A stretch of DNA of 64,000 bases from Aradus depressus (GCA_963662175.1 OY759221.1:37074045-37138044), one strand, 5' to 3'; positions 11,343 through 22,044 are shown, counted from the stretch's first letter. Notes: generated by a model from the sequence alone, not told the origin. Program-made: numbers and translations.

Positions 11343-11455
11343 TTCGTTAAGCGATGGTCCAGAGCCTGAACGATTAGGGTACTCGTTAAAGACCCATTAC
11401 AAGAGCGTTCTGGTAGCAGACCTTGTAGTTCATGCCCGGGCATGAGTCATAACTA
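11343..11455 (+). repeat. tRNA-SINE fragment
   Basis: Runs from CGTTAAGCGATGGTCC, through GGGTACTCGTTAAAGACCC, to GCCCGGGCATGAGTCATAA, with the central TAGGGTAGGCAAAATTTAGG region deleted. Confidence 0.7.
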
Positions 11456-11737
11456 ATATAATAAGAGAGCTCAATTCTATTTTCAATATTCAATAAGATG
11501 ACTAAGGAATTATGAATTGCAACTTACCCAAATGATGGTCAGCAACTTCAGCAGTTGCACAAATCACGTTTTCACCACGGCAAAAATCTGGAACAAAAAG
11601 AAGTTTTTGTAAGACACAAAAGATTATAAGCATTCAACATACACAGGGTATGACCAACATTTAGAGCAATATTTCGAGAGAGTATTCCAGAGACCAAAAT
11701 TAGAAAAAAAATTAGTCGGTGAATCACCGTATATGTT

Positions 11738-11958
11738 CTTCCCCAGCAAGAATTAAGAATTTCACTTTCCCACCAAAGCCAATGGACCGTGTGGGCTAAA
11801 ATTCAATATTGAGTTTTCGAGTTAGGCCTCCCCCCTAATTTTCCCTTCTCCTTTGGCCGATTTGACTGAAAATCAGTAGGAGTCGTCCTTTCTAAACACT
11901 GGACACATAAAATTTCGTGTTGAAACATTCATTCTATCGAGAGTTATCGTGTTCACAC
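11738..11958 (-). repeat. Family A copy, part left of the LINE insertion
   Basis: Reads as reverse family A from TTCTTCCCCAGC to GAGTTATCGTGTTCACAC. The remaining part of the same copy reappears at 15007-15125, so the LINE between them landed inside this repeat. Confidence 0.65.
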
Positions 11959-14826
11959 AAAGACAGGACCAAGGCTGTCCCAGGTCGTTTACCTGTCCCC
12001 TGGTGGTCTGAAGAATGCGACAAAGCAGTGAAACGGAGGAAAAAAGCTCTGCGAGTCTTTCTAAACAGGCCATCAACGCAAACCTTAGATCATTTTAAGG
12101 CTGCCAGGACCCATGCTAGATACATTATCAGAAGGAGTAAACGATTATCCTGGCAGAATTTTCTAGCACAAATAAACCACAATACACCAATAAGAACAAT
12201 GTGGGAGACAGTAAGGAAAATAGGAGGATATGGTTATTCTCCTGGCGTAACTGCACTGGTGGTCAACAATTCTGTCATATTTGAACCCAAAGATATAGCA
12301 AATCATTTAGGAAAGCATTTTCAGGATAACTCTGCCTCATATAATTACAGCCACACTTTTAAACAAATCAAGGCCTCGAGAGAACTCCTTCCCTTACAAA
12401 TTCATATTAACCCCCTGGATCCATTGAACCAGCCCTTCACCGAAACTGAACTTCTTGCAGCATTAAACTCAAGGAGAGATTCTTCTCCTGGTTTAGATGA
12501 CGTGTGCATAGGGATGGTAAAACATCTCAACAAAATCAATCAAAAGATAATTCTAAAAGTTCTGAATAAGACATTTACCACCGGTGGGTTCCCCAAGCTG
12601 TGGCAAAGAGCGATAGTGGTAGCCATCTTGAAGAAAGACAAAAACCCTCTAACTCCCTCTAGTTATCGACCCATATCCTTAACATCCTCTATCTGCAAAC
12701 TTCTTGAAAAATTAGTCTCTTTGAGGTTAAACTGGTTCTTAGAGTCTCAGGGACTGCTGCCACAGTGGCAGAGTGGTTTCAGGAAAGGTAGGGGCACTAT
12801 TGACAACTTAGTTGGTCTAGAGGCGGCTATTCTGGAGGCATTCAACGCAAAAAGAAAACTCCTCGCTGTATTCCTTGATATTGAGTGTGCCTTCGATAGA
12901 ACGTGGAGGAGGCATATCCTGGACACTCTCCTTAGTTACGGCGTCAATGGCAATATTCTTATGTTTATCCAGAATCTTCTGGACAATAGGACATTTCAAG
13001 TACGTTGTGGAACCTCTCTCTCTGATGACTATCTGCTGGAAAATGGTGTACCACAGGGGTGTGTACTTAGCCCCACACTATTTAGTATTGCCATTAACAA
13101 GGTTCTGGAAGTTTTTGATGCCCCAGTCCGTGGAATGCTTTACGCCGATGACTTAGTGATATATTCTGCAGAGAAATGTCTAGTAACTTTACAGGGACAG
13201 CTTCAGACTGCTATTGATAAAGCCACAGGTTGGTTAGCTAGTATTGGATTTAACGCCTCATTACCCAAAACCACTGCGGTTCTTTTTAGCAAAAGACGTC
13301 CTACAGTGATCCCAGCTCTCACATTATTTGGTAATTCAGTGAAGATGGCTGACACGGTCAGATTTCTAGGTTTGACTTACGACCGCACCTTAACCTGGAC
13401 GCCTCATATCAAGGCTCTTCGTGCAAGCTGTCTTCGATCACTAAACTGGCTGAAAACGGTTGGTAACACTTCCTGGGGTGCTGACCGTACTAGTATGCTG
13501 ATGCTATACAAAAGCCTGATACGATCCAAGTTGGACTATGGGTGCTTGGCTTATGGTTCCGCCAGCCCAAGGACATTACAGATGGTTGACAGTGTCCATC
13601 ACACAGGCCTCAGAATAGCTACAGGTGCGTTTCGATCCAGTCCTACCATCAGCGTTTGTGTGGACGCGGGAGAATTACCTTTACAATATAGAAGGGATCA
13701 ATTAATACTAACCTACTATGCAAAAATTCAAGCCCTACACACCCATCCACTTAGCAAGCTGTTCCCGAACGATCAACACCCCCGGAATAATATGGACTTT
13801 CCTGGTCGTCAAAAACCCTTCCCAACACGAGTTGCTTTGCTTTTGGAAGAATATAACATCGACACCCCCAGATTGCAAAGATCAAGCTTAACGCGCACTG
13901 AACCCTGGTTAATACCCGCACCAAAGATATGCCTCAACCTGACCAAATTACTAAAGAAAGACACCCCTCCTATAGTATATCAACATGAGTTTATGAAGAT
14001 CAAAAATGATTTCCCCGACGCAACGTTTATATATACAGACGGGTCAAAACACCCTATTGGAGTAGGAGCTGCGGTGGTTTTCGATGAGAGGATCTACCTA
14101 TTTGCCCTTCCTTCACTGTGCAGCAACGTGACAGCGGAATTAGTAGCTATTGGCAAGAGTCTGAACGTCTCTGTCCCCAATGGAAGCCAACTGATAGTCT
14201 GCAGTGACTCTCTGTCGGCTCTATTGGCCATGGGGAATCTGTATTCAGAAGATCTCCTTGTCCAAAATATATTGATGGCCCTATGGTCATTAGGAAGAAA
14301 CCAGACTTCAGTTACCTTCCTCTGGATCCCAGGTCATTGCGGCATTGCAGGTAATGAGTCAGCAGACAAGAATGCCAGGCGCGCCATTCTAGAAGGACTA
14401 CCTACATCCGAAGTCCCTGTAAGTGACTTCGTTGCCTACATCAAGGAAAGAGTTTGGATCAAATGGCAGATTCGGTGGCTCGGTGTGACAGATAATAAGC
14501 TAAGGACCATTAAAAGCTCCACTCGCGTCTGGAACACTTCAATACGAGAAAAAAGGAAAGAAGAAGTAATTTTAACTCGGTTACGTATAGGGCACACGAG
14601 GCTGACCCATGGATATCTGATGGCTCGGGAACCCCCTCCTCTGTGTCAGTGCTGCGGGGTGGGACTGTCTGTCAGACACATTCTGACTGAATGCATGGCA
14701 TATAGTCCCCAGCATGAAAATTGCAACCTTGCGGTGGATATTTCCGAAATTCTATCCAATAATAGCTTCCAAATTACCCAACTATTTAATTTCTTACAAT
14801 TCACAAATCTCTTATCTAAATTGTAA
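11959..14826 (+). CDS. LINE ORF2 remainder: reverse transcriptase, RNase H and terminal CCHC
   Basis: The 956-codon frame encodes the C-terminal two thirds of a non-LTR ORF2 protein. The frame stays open 42 bases further left, but those 14 codons come from the host repeat, so the true start was lost with the 5' truncation. Residues below are numbered from the frame opening at 11917. Reverse transcriptase motifs are SSYRPISLTS, DIECAFD (catalytic Asp near 321), GVPQGCVLSP (377-386) and YADD (409-412). An RNase H domain follows: YTDGS (706-710), an AELVAIGKSL block carrying the Glu, a CSDSLSALL block, and HCGIAGNESAD. A Cys-Cys-His-Cys segment begins near 910. RT plus RNase H fits the I, R1 or Loa group; I lean to the I superfamily. 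No frameshift or stop is seen, but without the endonuclease and 5' end this copy cannot mobilise itself. Confidence 0.9.
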   Translation, partial: KDRTKAVPGRLPVPWWSEECDKAVKRRKKALRVFLNRPSTQTLDHFKAARTHARYIIRRSKRLSWQNFLAQINHNTPIRTMWETVRKIGGYGYSPGVTALVVNNSVIFEPKDIANHLGKHFQDNSASYNYSHTFKQIKASRELLPLQIHINPLDPLNQPFTETELLAALNSRRDSSPGLDDVCIGMVKHLNKINQKIILKVLNKTFTTGGFPKLWQRAIVVAILKKDKNPLTPSSYRPISLTSSICKLLEKLVSLRLNWFLESQGLLPQWQSGFRKGRGTIDNLVGLEAAILEAFNAKRKLLAVFLDIECAFDRTWRRHILDTLLSYGVNGNILMFIQNLLDNRTFQVRCGTSLSDDYLLENGVPQGCVLSPTLFSIAINKVLEVFDAPVRGMLYADDLVIYSAEKCLVTLQGQLQTAIDKATGWLASIGFNASLPKTTAVLFSKRRPTVIPALTLFGNSVKMADTVRFLGLTYDRTLTWTPHIKALRASCLRSLNWLKTVGNTSWGADRTSMLMLYKSLIRSKLDYGCLAYGSASPRTLQMVDSVHHTGLRIATGAFRSSPTISVCVDAGELPLQYRRDQLILTYYAKIQALHTHPLSKLFPNDQHPRNNMDFPGRQKPFPTRVALLLEEYNIDTPRLQRSSLTRTEPWLIPAPKICLNLTKLLKKDTPPIVYQHEFMKIKNDFPDATFIYTDGSKHPIGVGAAVVFDERIYLFALPSLCSNVTAELVAIGKSLNVSVPNGSQLIVCSDSLSALLAMGNLYSEDLLVQNILMALWSLGRNQTSVTFLWIPGHCGIAGNESADKNARRAILEGLPTSEVPVSDFVAYIKERVWIKWQIRWLGVTDNKLRTIKSSTRVWNTSIREKRKEEVILTRLRIGHTRLTHGYLMAREPPPLCQCCGVGLSVRHILTECMAYSPQHENCNLAVDISEILSNNSFQITQLFNFLQFTNLLSKL

Positions 14827-15006
14827 AACAAAATTATCTTCATCACATAGCCTTTCTATTCCGTACATATCTTCTTTATTATTATTAATCTACGCCTATC
14901 CAAATTAACCCGCAAGGATCCCCACAGACCTGCATCCATCAGGCATCCATGACCCTCGTGGTCGAAATGCCTTAAAGAAGAGAAAAAAAAAAAAAAAAAA
15001 AAAAAA
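11959..15006 (+). mobile_element. 5'-truncated I-superfamily-like LINE with intact ORF2 remainder
   Basis: Non-LTR retrotransposon insertion: coding region 11959-14826, a 3' UTR of about 155 bp, and a terminal poly(A) of about 25 bases ending near 15006. The 5' junction lies at about 11958, where reverse family A sequence stops. ORF1 and the apurinic-type endonuclease are missing, as expected for incomplete target-primed reverse transcription. The long uninterrupted frame suggests a recent insertion. I could not fix a target duplication: the left flank ends CACAC and the right begins CAGATT. Confidence 0.9.
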
Positions 15007-15125
15007 CAGATTTTTTTCTTTTAACTTTTGAAAGTTTTGAGTTCGGAAAAACTGAAATTCCGTTGAAAACACTGCATCGAATTTTTGACCGATTACACAA
15101 CTTCCCCTATACTTTGTAAAACTCT
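15007..15125 (-). repeat. Family A copy, part right of the LINE insertion
   Basis: Continues the reverse family A sequence interrupted at 11958: TTCGGAAAAACTGAAATTCC, GTTGAAAACACTGCATCG, GACCGATTACACAACTTCCC, then TATACTTTG. It proves the nesting order: family A first, LINE later. Confidence 0.65.
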
Positions 15126-15665
15126 TAGTGAGGACTACTCTCTTACTTATGTTACACAAAAGGTTGAAGAAGAACTTTTGGGGCGAAAGGTCCCCTTAAT
15201 TATTATTAAACAAAATTTCTGAAAGGTCGAATGCGTTTTTTTTCATCTAAATAGTTTTATTATTTAATTAATTGATAATTATTATTAATTTACAGTAATA
15301 ATTGATTGGATGTGATGAGGACCGAATGGAATGGAAGGGAATTATGACAAATGTGATGTGAATGACAACAAGCTTCATAACGTACATCTCTTTCCTTTCC
15401 CCATCTCAGAGAGGCCCAGAACCAATTCGAAATAACGGAACCAATGGTCGGCCATATCTTGTGGTCCTCTATTGTCAAGGAGGTTTTGTAAAATAAAATA
15501 AAAATTTATTATAATATATGCAAGATATCTCGAATTTTTAAAACCTTAAAGTAATCATCTTTAATAAAATCCTATTTTTCGAACCTTAAATTATTTAAAT
15601 CTCTTTTAAAGGTGATGCCAAAGGGCGTCATGTCTCCCCCATTAAACATGAACTCGACTGGTTTG
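15126..15665. other. No recognisable gene
   Basis: AT-rich. A 62-residue open frame on the minus strand (15290-15478) has no recognisable domain. Nothing else was seen. Confidence 0.45.
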
Positions 15666-15893
15666 CTATTATGACTCATGCCCGGGCTTTAACTACAAAG
15701 TCATATGGTCCCGAGCCTGTACGATGTCAGGTATTCGCTAAAGATCCCTAGATGAATAAAAATTTAGGGTAGGCAACATTTAGGACTTCCATAGTAGAGT
15801 CGAGCCCATTTCCACCAGAGTGACGAAAGAGCGCTCTGGTGGTAGGCGATATGACCTCGTAGTTAAAGCCCGGGCATGAGTCACAACTAACTG
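15666..15893 (+). repeat. SINE with a folded-back tail fragment
   Basis: Bases 15672-15703 are the SINE 3' tail on the minus strand (GACTCATGCCCGGGC onward). From 15704 the SINE body runs on the + strand (GGTCCCGAGCCTGTACGATG onward) to its own GCCCGGGCATGAGTCA. The two tail pieces form an inverted repeat around a truncated body with no tRNA head. It could be a twin-priming-like inversion or two insertions. Confidence 0.7.
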
Positions 15894-15904
15894 TATATAT
15901 ATAC

Positions 15905-16320
15905 ATATACAAAAGTAAAAGAAAAAAGAAAAAACGTAGGTATGTTTAAAAAAAAATAATGTCTATTTCACAAAATATATATTGTCGACGTCCAGGCGGA
16001 TCTCCAAGTGTTGGGCATCAGAGATTTTAAATCGAGACGAATGGAGGAGTTAACATTTTTTGCTTAGATATTGTGTGAACACTTAATACAAAATAAAGAA
16101 AAAAGTATGTTTTTTTAAAAAATATTGTCTATTTCACAAAGTATACATAATATGGGAATACTTTCGGTTTTGTTACCTTCTTCAGCCACGACTCAAGAAA
16201 AAACCAAGTCTTTTTGTTAGGTCGTAGCTGAAGATGGTAGCAATACCGAAAGTACTTCCATATTATATATTATTTGTGAAATAGACAATATTTTTTTAAA
16301 AAACATACGTTTTTTCTTTA
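15905..16320. repeat. Inverted repeat of a retroelement end
   Basis: The sequence (left to right) AAAAATATTGTCTATTTCAC, ATAATATGGGAATACTTTCGG, CTTCTTCAGCC at 16098-16189 is mirrored at 16216-16319 (GCTGAAGATGGTAGC, ATACCGAAAGTACTTCC, GTGAAATAGACAATATTTTT). The arms are about 90-100 bp with a loop of about 26 bp. A further partial left arm lies at 15911-15985. Each arm carries the CTGAAGA-hairpin-GAAA motif. Inverted terminal copies are typical of Penelope-like elements, but no RT or GIY-YIG domain is present between the arms. Confidence 0.6.
15986..16051 (+). pseudogene. C-terminal fragment of a non-LTR ORF
   Basis: Reads VDVQADLQVLGIRDF, matching the common C-terminal pattern D-V-E-A-D-L-R-x-L-G-V-R of non-LTR polymerase ORFs. 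The same motif appears at 30195-30324. Only about 20 codons survive, joined to the repeat arm on the left. Confidence 0.5.
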
Positions 16321-16394
16321 TCTTGTGTTTCACAATATCTTTGCAAAAAATGTTAAGTATCATATTGCGACACAATTTGGTTTCACCCTGTATA

Positions 16395-16691
16395 GGTTAG
16401 GTTTTATGACTCATGTCCGGGCTTTAACTAGGAGGTCATATCGCCTACTACCAGAGCGCTCTTTCGTCACTCTGGTGGACATGAGCCCGACTCTACTGTG
16501 GGAGTCCTAAATTTTGCCTAACCTACATTTTTATTTACCTAGGGTAGAGGTCTTTAACGAGTACCTGACATCGTACAGGCTCGGGACCATCGCTTAACGT
16601 CCCATCCGAAGGACGGCGTGCTTAAGTTTATTTTACCTCCCAGGTAAAACAAACTAAGGGCCTCGGTCGGGTTTCGAATCCACGATCTTGA
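16395..16691 (-). repeat. tRNA-SINE with 12-bp target duplication
   Basis: Minus-strand SINE lacking the first part of the tRNA head. It is flanked by TCACCCTGTATA at 16383-16394 and again at 16692-16703, a direct target duplication of 12 bp. The AACCT-type tail abuts the left duplication, as expected for LINE-driven insertion. 5' truncation at the tRNA head indicates incomplete reverse transcription. Confidence 0.9.
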
Positions 16692-16703
16692 TCACCCTGT
16701 ATA

Positions 16704-17390
16704 TAAACAGGTATACATGAAGGGGACGCGTACTTATTTATTTTTTCTTGCCTTATGAACATGTATATAATCAATAAACTTGGTATAATATTGCCATACC
16801 AGCGACCAAGGCGAGGAGACACACCTGAATCGGTAGCCATAAGAGCGCCTATCCAGTGCTTGATCTGGTATTCAGGGTGGGTCTATCTGAAGATATTTGG
16901 TTTAATAGAGGACCCACCTCTATTAAAGGACTTCTCATTTGCATATCCGACCCCCTGTTTATACAGTTATACCAACCCTATTTGCTAAATAGTTGTCCAA
17001 TATACTACACATCCTACCTACATATACCACAGGGGCTTTTAATTAATGAAAGTAGTGTTATTTGCATTTATATTACAATGATACACAACAAAATTTACAA
17101 CATTCCATTAAATTAATAAGAGAAAATTTAAGAAAGTAAATAAAGGAAGACACTACGATGACGTAGAACTACGTCTGGTATAATTAGTTTTTCAAATTAA
17201 AAAAAAAATAAATCATTCTTATTTCATTTATTTCAATTAAATTTATGGTAGGTATATACAATTATTGGTAACTATCATAATCGAATATTTATTTATTTCA
17301 CTAGAAATAGAATGAACTGAATTATTGTTGTCAATAGTGTAATACGATTTATTATAAAATATCTCTATCCTAAGTAAGTAAACATTTATG
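16704..17390. other. No recognisable gene
   Basis: Overlapping open frames of 77 and 86 residues (16755-17116) have no recognisable domain and overlap one another in different frames. AT-rich toward the right end. Confidence 0.45.
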
Positions 17391-17391
17391 A

Positions 17392-17480
17392 TTGGCAAAA
17401 TTCAGGACTACCGAAATCGAAATGGTAGTAGACGATACGTAGGTATGACCTTGTAGTTAAAAAGCCCGGGCATAAGCTTA
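17392..17480 (+). repeat. tRNA-SINE 3' fragment, diverged
   Basis: GGCAAAATTCAGGACTACC and GGTAGTAGACGATA, then TATGACCTTGTAGTTAAA and GCCCGGGCATAAG, match the last third of the SINE with several changes. Confidence 0.55.
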
Positions 17481-17539
17481 TAAGCTTCCTAGTGAGTGGA
17501 CTGTTTCATGAAGTGTGTTTTTGTGTATTGATGTAGATT

Positions 17540-19475
17540 TTAGATGTGGATTTTAGTTTTAAATACGAAATTTGATGTCAATACATTCATTACATCGGCA
17601 GTTATTGGGATTTTTGAATTGTGCCCCCACCCCGGGACTCCCCCCTCCCCTCAGCCGAGATCGCTGAAATTTGACTGGTTATGTCCTAAGTGGATTTTAG
17701 TTTTAAATACGAAATTTGATGTCGATACATTCTTTACATCGGCAGTTATTGGGATTTTTGAATTGAGCCCCCACCCCGGAACTCCCCCCTCCCCTCGGCC
17801 GATATCGCTGAAATTTGACTGGTTAAGTCCTCCGCGGATGATAATTTTAAATACGAAATTTGAAGTTGATACATTCATTACATCGGCAGTTATTGGGATT
17901 TTTAAATTCAGATTCGCTTATCTACCCATTCTCTTCCACCGGCTTCTTCTATATTGGAACGGGGTTTGTTTGTATGTTTATACCAGCATCACGCCCAAAC
18001 GGCTGGACGGATATTCATAAAACTTCACATGTAGCATCCTTTCAAGACCGATTGAATAATAGGCTATGTGGCGCCCCAAAATTTCGAACGGGAGGGGGGG
18101 TTGTACGGGGGGCTAAGCATAAAAATAGTGCTAACTCATTGATTAATGGTTGGATTGTCATGAAATTTCATATGTAGTATTCTTGAAGGCCAAATAGAAA
18201 AAAAAAAGTGTGCGACGTCACAAAATTGCGAACGGGAGGGAGGTTGTGAATTTTTGAACTGAGCCCCCTCCCCGGAACTCCCCTCTCCCCTCAGCCGAGA
18301 TCGCTGAAATTTGACTGGTTATGTCCTAAGTGGATTTTAGTTTAAAATAAGAAATTTGATGTCGATACATTCATTACATCGGCAGTTATTGGGATTTTTG
18401 AATTGAGCCCCCATCCCGGAACTCCCCCCTCCCCTCGGCCGATATCGCTGAAATTTGACTGGTTAAGTCCTCCGCGGATGATAATTTTAAATACGAAATT
18501 TGAAGTTGATACATTCATTACATCGGCAGTTATTGGGATTTTTAAATTCAGATTCGCTTATCTACCCATTCTCTTCCACCGGCTTCTTCTATATTGGAAC
18601 GGGGTTTGTTTGTATGTTTATACCAGCGTCACGCCCAAACGGCTGGACGGATATTCATAAAACTTCACATGTAGCATCCTTTCAAGACCGATTGAATAAT
18701 AGGCTATGTGGCGCCCCAAAATTTCGAACGGGAGGGGGGGTTGTAAGGGGGGGCTAAGCATAAAAATAGTGCTATCTCATTGATTAATGGTCGGATTGTC
18801 ATGAAATTTCATATGTAGTATTCTTGAAGGCCAAATAGAAAAACAAAGTGTGCGACGTCACAAAATTAGGAACGGAAGGGAGGTTGTGGATTTTTGAACT
18901 GAGCCCCCATCCCGGAACTCCCCCCTCCCCTCGGCTGATATCGCTGAAATTTGACTGGTTATGTCCTAAGTGGATTTTAGTTTTAAATACGAAATTTGAT
19001 GTCGATACATTCATTACATCGGCAGTTATTGGGACTTTTGAATTGAGCCCCCACCCCGGAACTCCCCCTTCCCCTCGGCCGATATCGCTGAAATTTGACT
19101 GGTTAAGTCCTCCGCGGATGATAATTTTAAATACGAAATTTGAAGTTGATACATTCATTACATCGGCAGTTATTGGGATTTTTAAATTCAGATTCGCTTA
19201 TCTACCCATTCTCTTCCACCGGCTTCTATACTTCTATACTGGAACGGGGTTTGTATGTATGTTTATACCAGCATCACGCTCAAACGGCTGGACGGATATT
19301 CATGAAACTTCACATGTAGCATTCTTTTGAGCCCGATTGAATAATAGGCTATGTGGCGTCCCAAAATTTTGAACGGTAGGGGGGGTTGTAAGGGGGGTCT
19401 AAGTATATAAATAGTCCTACCTCATTAACTAATGGTCGAATTGTCATGAAATTTCATACGTAGTATTCCTAAAGG
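17540..19475 (+). repeat. Tandem repeat, about 640-bp unit, three copies
   Basis: The block GATTTTTGAA(T/C)TG(A/T)GCCCCC starts units near 17611, 18249 and 18889 (spacing 638 and 640). Each unit contains reversed family A sequence (ATTACATCGGCAGTTATTGG, GATATCGCTGAAATTTGAC) in duplicate, then a conserved GCATCACGCCCAAACGGCTGG segment and the first copy of the 150-bp motif. The open frames of 85-160 residues repeat with the unit and are by-products of the repetition. Confidence 0.85.
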
Positions 19476-20660
19476 TCAAATAGAAATATTAGGTGTGTGG
19501 CGTCCCAAAATTTTGAACGGGAGGGGGGGTTGTGGGGGTAGGCCTAAATTTGAAGATAGTGATAGCTCATTAACTAATGGTCAGATTGTCACAACATTTT
19601 ACATGTAGTATTTTTAAAGGCCAAATAGTAAAATAGGGTGTGTGACGGCCCGAAACTTTGAACGGGAGGGGGGGTTGTGGGGGGGCCTAAGTATACATAT
19701 AGAGTTAGCTCATTAACGGTTGGTCGTATTTTCACGAAATTTCGCATGTATTATTCCTGAAGGCCAAATAGAAAAATAAGGTGTGTGGCGTCCCGAAGTT
19801 TTGAACGGGTGGGGGGGGGGGGTTGAGGGGGGGGGGGGGGGGCTAAGTATAAATATAGAGCTAGCTCATTAACGGTTGATCGTATTGTCACGAAATTTCC
19901 CATGTAGTATTCCTGAAGGCCAAATAGAAAAATAAGGTGTGTGGCGTCCCGAAGTTTTGAACGGGTGAGGGGGTTGAGGGGGGGGGGGGCTAAGTATAAA
20001 TATAGAGCTAGCTCATTAACGGTTGATCGTATTGTCACGAAATTTCCCATGTACTATTCCTGAAGGCCAAATAGAAAAATAAGATGTGTGGTGTACCAAA
20101 GTTTTGAACGGGTGGGGGGGTTGAGGGGGGGCCTAAGTATAAATATAGAGCTAGCTCATGAAGGGTTGGTCGGATTGTCACGAAATTTCACATGTAGTAA
20201 AAAAAAAGGGTGTGTGGCGACCCAAAGTTTTGAACGGGAGGGGGGGTTGTGGGGGGGAGGGGGCCTAAGTATAAATATAGTGCTGGCTCATTAACGGTTG
20301 GTCGTTTTGTCACGAAATTTCACATGTAGTATTCCTGAAGGCCAAATAGAAAAATAGGCGGTGTGACGGCTCAAAATTTTGTACGGGAGGGGGGGTTGGG
20401 GGGGGGGGCCTAAGTATAAATATAGTGGTAGCTTATTAACGGTTGGTCGTATTGTCATGGAATTTCACATGTAGTATTCTTAAAAGCCAAATAGAAATAT
20501 AGGGTGTATATGTCACAAAATTTTGAACGGGAGGATGGATTGATGGGGGCCTAAGTATAAGTACAGTGATAAGTCATTAACGGATGATCGGATTGTCACG
20601 AAATTTCACATGTAGTGATGGCCAAATAGAAAAATACACTATGTGACATCTTAAAAATTT
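19340..20660 (+). repeat. Tandem repeat, about 150-bp unit, roughly nine copies
   Basis: Units share GGTGTGTGGCGTCCC, TTTTGAACGGGAGGGGGGG, CTAAGTATAAATATAG, CTCATTAACGG and GTATTCCTGAAGGCCAAATAG. The last string recurs near 19466, 19617, 19759, 19915, 20065, 20337, 20485 and 20618. Each unit has a long G run, so copy lengths vary from about 130 to 155 bp. One unit near 20,200 has lost its right half. Confidence 0.8.
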
Positions 20661-20744
20661 GGGAGGGGGGGGGGGGGGGGGCTAAGTATAAAAATAATGC
20701 TGAATGATTAAAGGGCAATCGGATAGACATGAATTTCACAGTAG

Positions 20745-21600
20745 TAGTAGTAACTATGTATTTGCTGTGGGGTTCACTGTTGCAAGACATTTACTAGCTG
20801 TGATGTCCAGCGTTCCTAATATCATACTAGCTGTGGGATCCGCTGTTGCAAGGCACTTACTAGCTGTAGTGCTTAGCCCCAGCGTGCCTAATTATGTACT
20901 AGCTGTGGGGTCCGTCCGCTGTTGCAAGGCGCTAGCAGTGTGGCCCAGCGTATTTAACTACATACTAGCTGTGGGGTCCGCCGTTGCAAAACTCATACTA
21001 GCTATGATGCCCTGTGGTTCTAACTACATACTATCTGTGGGGTCCGCAGTTGCAAGGCACCTACTAGCTGTGATGCCCAGGGTTCCTATTATCGTACTAG
21101 CTGTGGGGTCCGTTGTTGCAAGGCATTTACTAGCTGTAGTGCCCAGCGTTCCTAACTATGTACTAGCTGTGAAGTTCGCTGTTGCAAAGCACTTACTAAC
21201 TGTAATGCCCAGCGTTCCTAACTACGTACTATGTGGGGTCCGCTGTTGCAAGGCACTTAATAGCTGTAGGGCCCAGCGTTCCTAAAAACGTACTATCTGT
21301 GTGGTCCGCTGTTGCAAGGCACTTACTAGCTGTGGTGACCAGCGATCCTAACTACGTACTAGATGGGGTGTCCGCCGTCGCAAGGCACATACTAGCTGTG
21401 ATGCCCAGCGTTTTTAACTACGTACTAGCTGTGGTGCCCAGCGTTGCAAGGCACATACTAGCTGTGGTCACAAACGTTCTTAAGTACGCATGGGCTAGGA
21501 CGTCCAGCGATGCTAAGTATTCACTAGCTGTGGTTTCCGCCGTTGAAAGGCGCATACTAGCTGTAGTGCCCAGGGGTTTTAAAAACTTACTAGCGTTACT
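20745..21600 (+). repeat. Minisatellite, about 60-70-bp unit
   Basis: Alternating half-units TACTAGCTGTGGGGTCCGC, then TGTTGCAAGGCAC, and TACTAGCTGTAGTGCCCAGC, then GTTCCTAACTACG, repeated about 13 times with substitutions. They create open frames of 193 and 133 residues of A/V/L-rich repeats that I do not accept as a gene. Related 32-bp repeats occur at 25395-25520. Confidence 0.8.
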
Positions 21601-21717
21601 ACAGTTGAAGGACTATAAGCCTTATTCCGTATGAATAATTGAAAATTATAACATCATGAATGTACTGTCGAGGAACTGAATAGCCTTATAGAAGATATTG
21701 GAAGAAAAGTCAAAGTT

Positions 21718-21747
21718 CCCCGGGCAACGCCGGGTATTGCTGCTAGT
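21718..21747 (+). other. Helitron-like 3' terminal hairpin and CTAG
   Basis: CCCCGGGCAACGCCGGG can form a CCCGG/CCGGG stem with a 6-base loop. It is followed by TATTGCTG and CTAGT. Similar ends are at 43235-43266 (and its duplicate 57439-57470) and inverted at 40082-40112, all containing GCAACGC or its complement. Confidence 0.55.
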
Positions 21748-22044
21748 AACTAAAATAAAGGAGAAAAATAGGCTTGTATATGCAATGTAAAATGACGCAC
21801 AGTGGGTCAATTCACAAACTTAGAACGAAAAAATTCAAATTATGAAACTCTCACTAGAAAGATGGGAATAATTGGTATTGGAAGTAGACTAGTTGTAAAC
21901 ATTGAACCCAAGAGGTGGGCCTCCGTTGTTTACAATAAGTGCACAAAGCCGGCATGTAAACATAGGAACGACACGTCATTATCTTTTCACATCAGCTACA
22001 TTTGACAGTGGTGCAGTTCATTTATTTTTCAAACCTTAGCTAAT

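Larger units (their letters stand above)
17540..21747 (+). mobile_element. Helitron-like element built of nested tandem repeats
   Basis: A 4.2-kb block made almost wholly of three successive tandem arrays (about 640 bp, about 150 bp, and a 60-70-bp minisatellite). It ends at 21718-21747 in a GC-rich hairpin 8 bases before CTAG-T, the layout of a Helitron 3' terminus (hairpin then CTRR). The sentence-like block GGCTGGACGGATATTCAT, placed before CTTCACATGTAGCAT, is the type of sequence seen inside non-autonomous insect Helitrons. No Rep/helicase is present and the 5' TC end was not identified, so the left limit is approximate. Confidence 0.5.

Noticed and set aside
11873..12076. Minus-strand frame over the LINE 5' junction, and other minus-strand frames inside 12.8-14.8 kb
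   Set aside because: They are shadows of the LINE ORF on the opposite strand.
17544..19330. Several open frames of 85-160 residues
   Set aside because: They recur with the 640-bp tandem unit, are shifted between frames, and match reversed family A DNA on the other strand.
20704..21634. Open frames of 193 and 133 residues with A/V/L-rich repeats
   Set aside because: They are produced by the 60-70-bp minisatellite, whose units happen to lack stops; no start context, domain or conserved frame between units.
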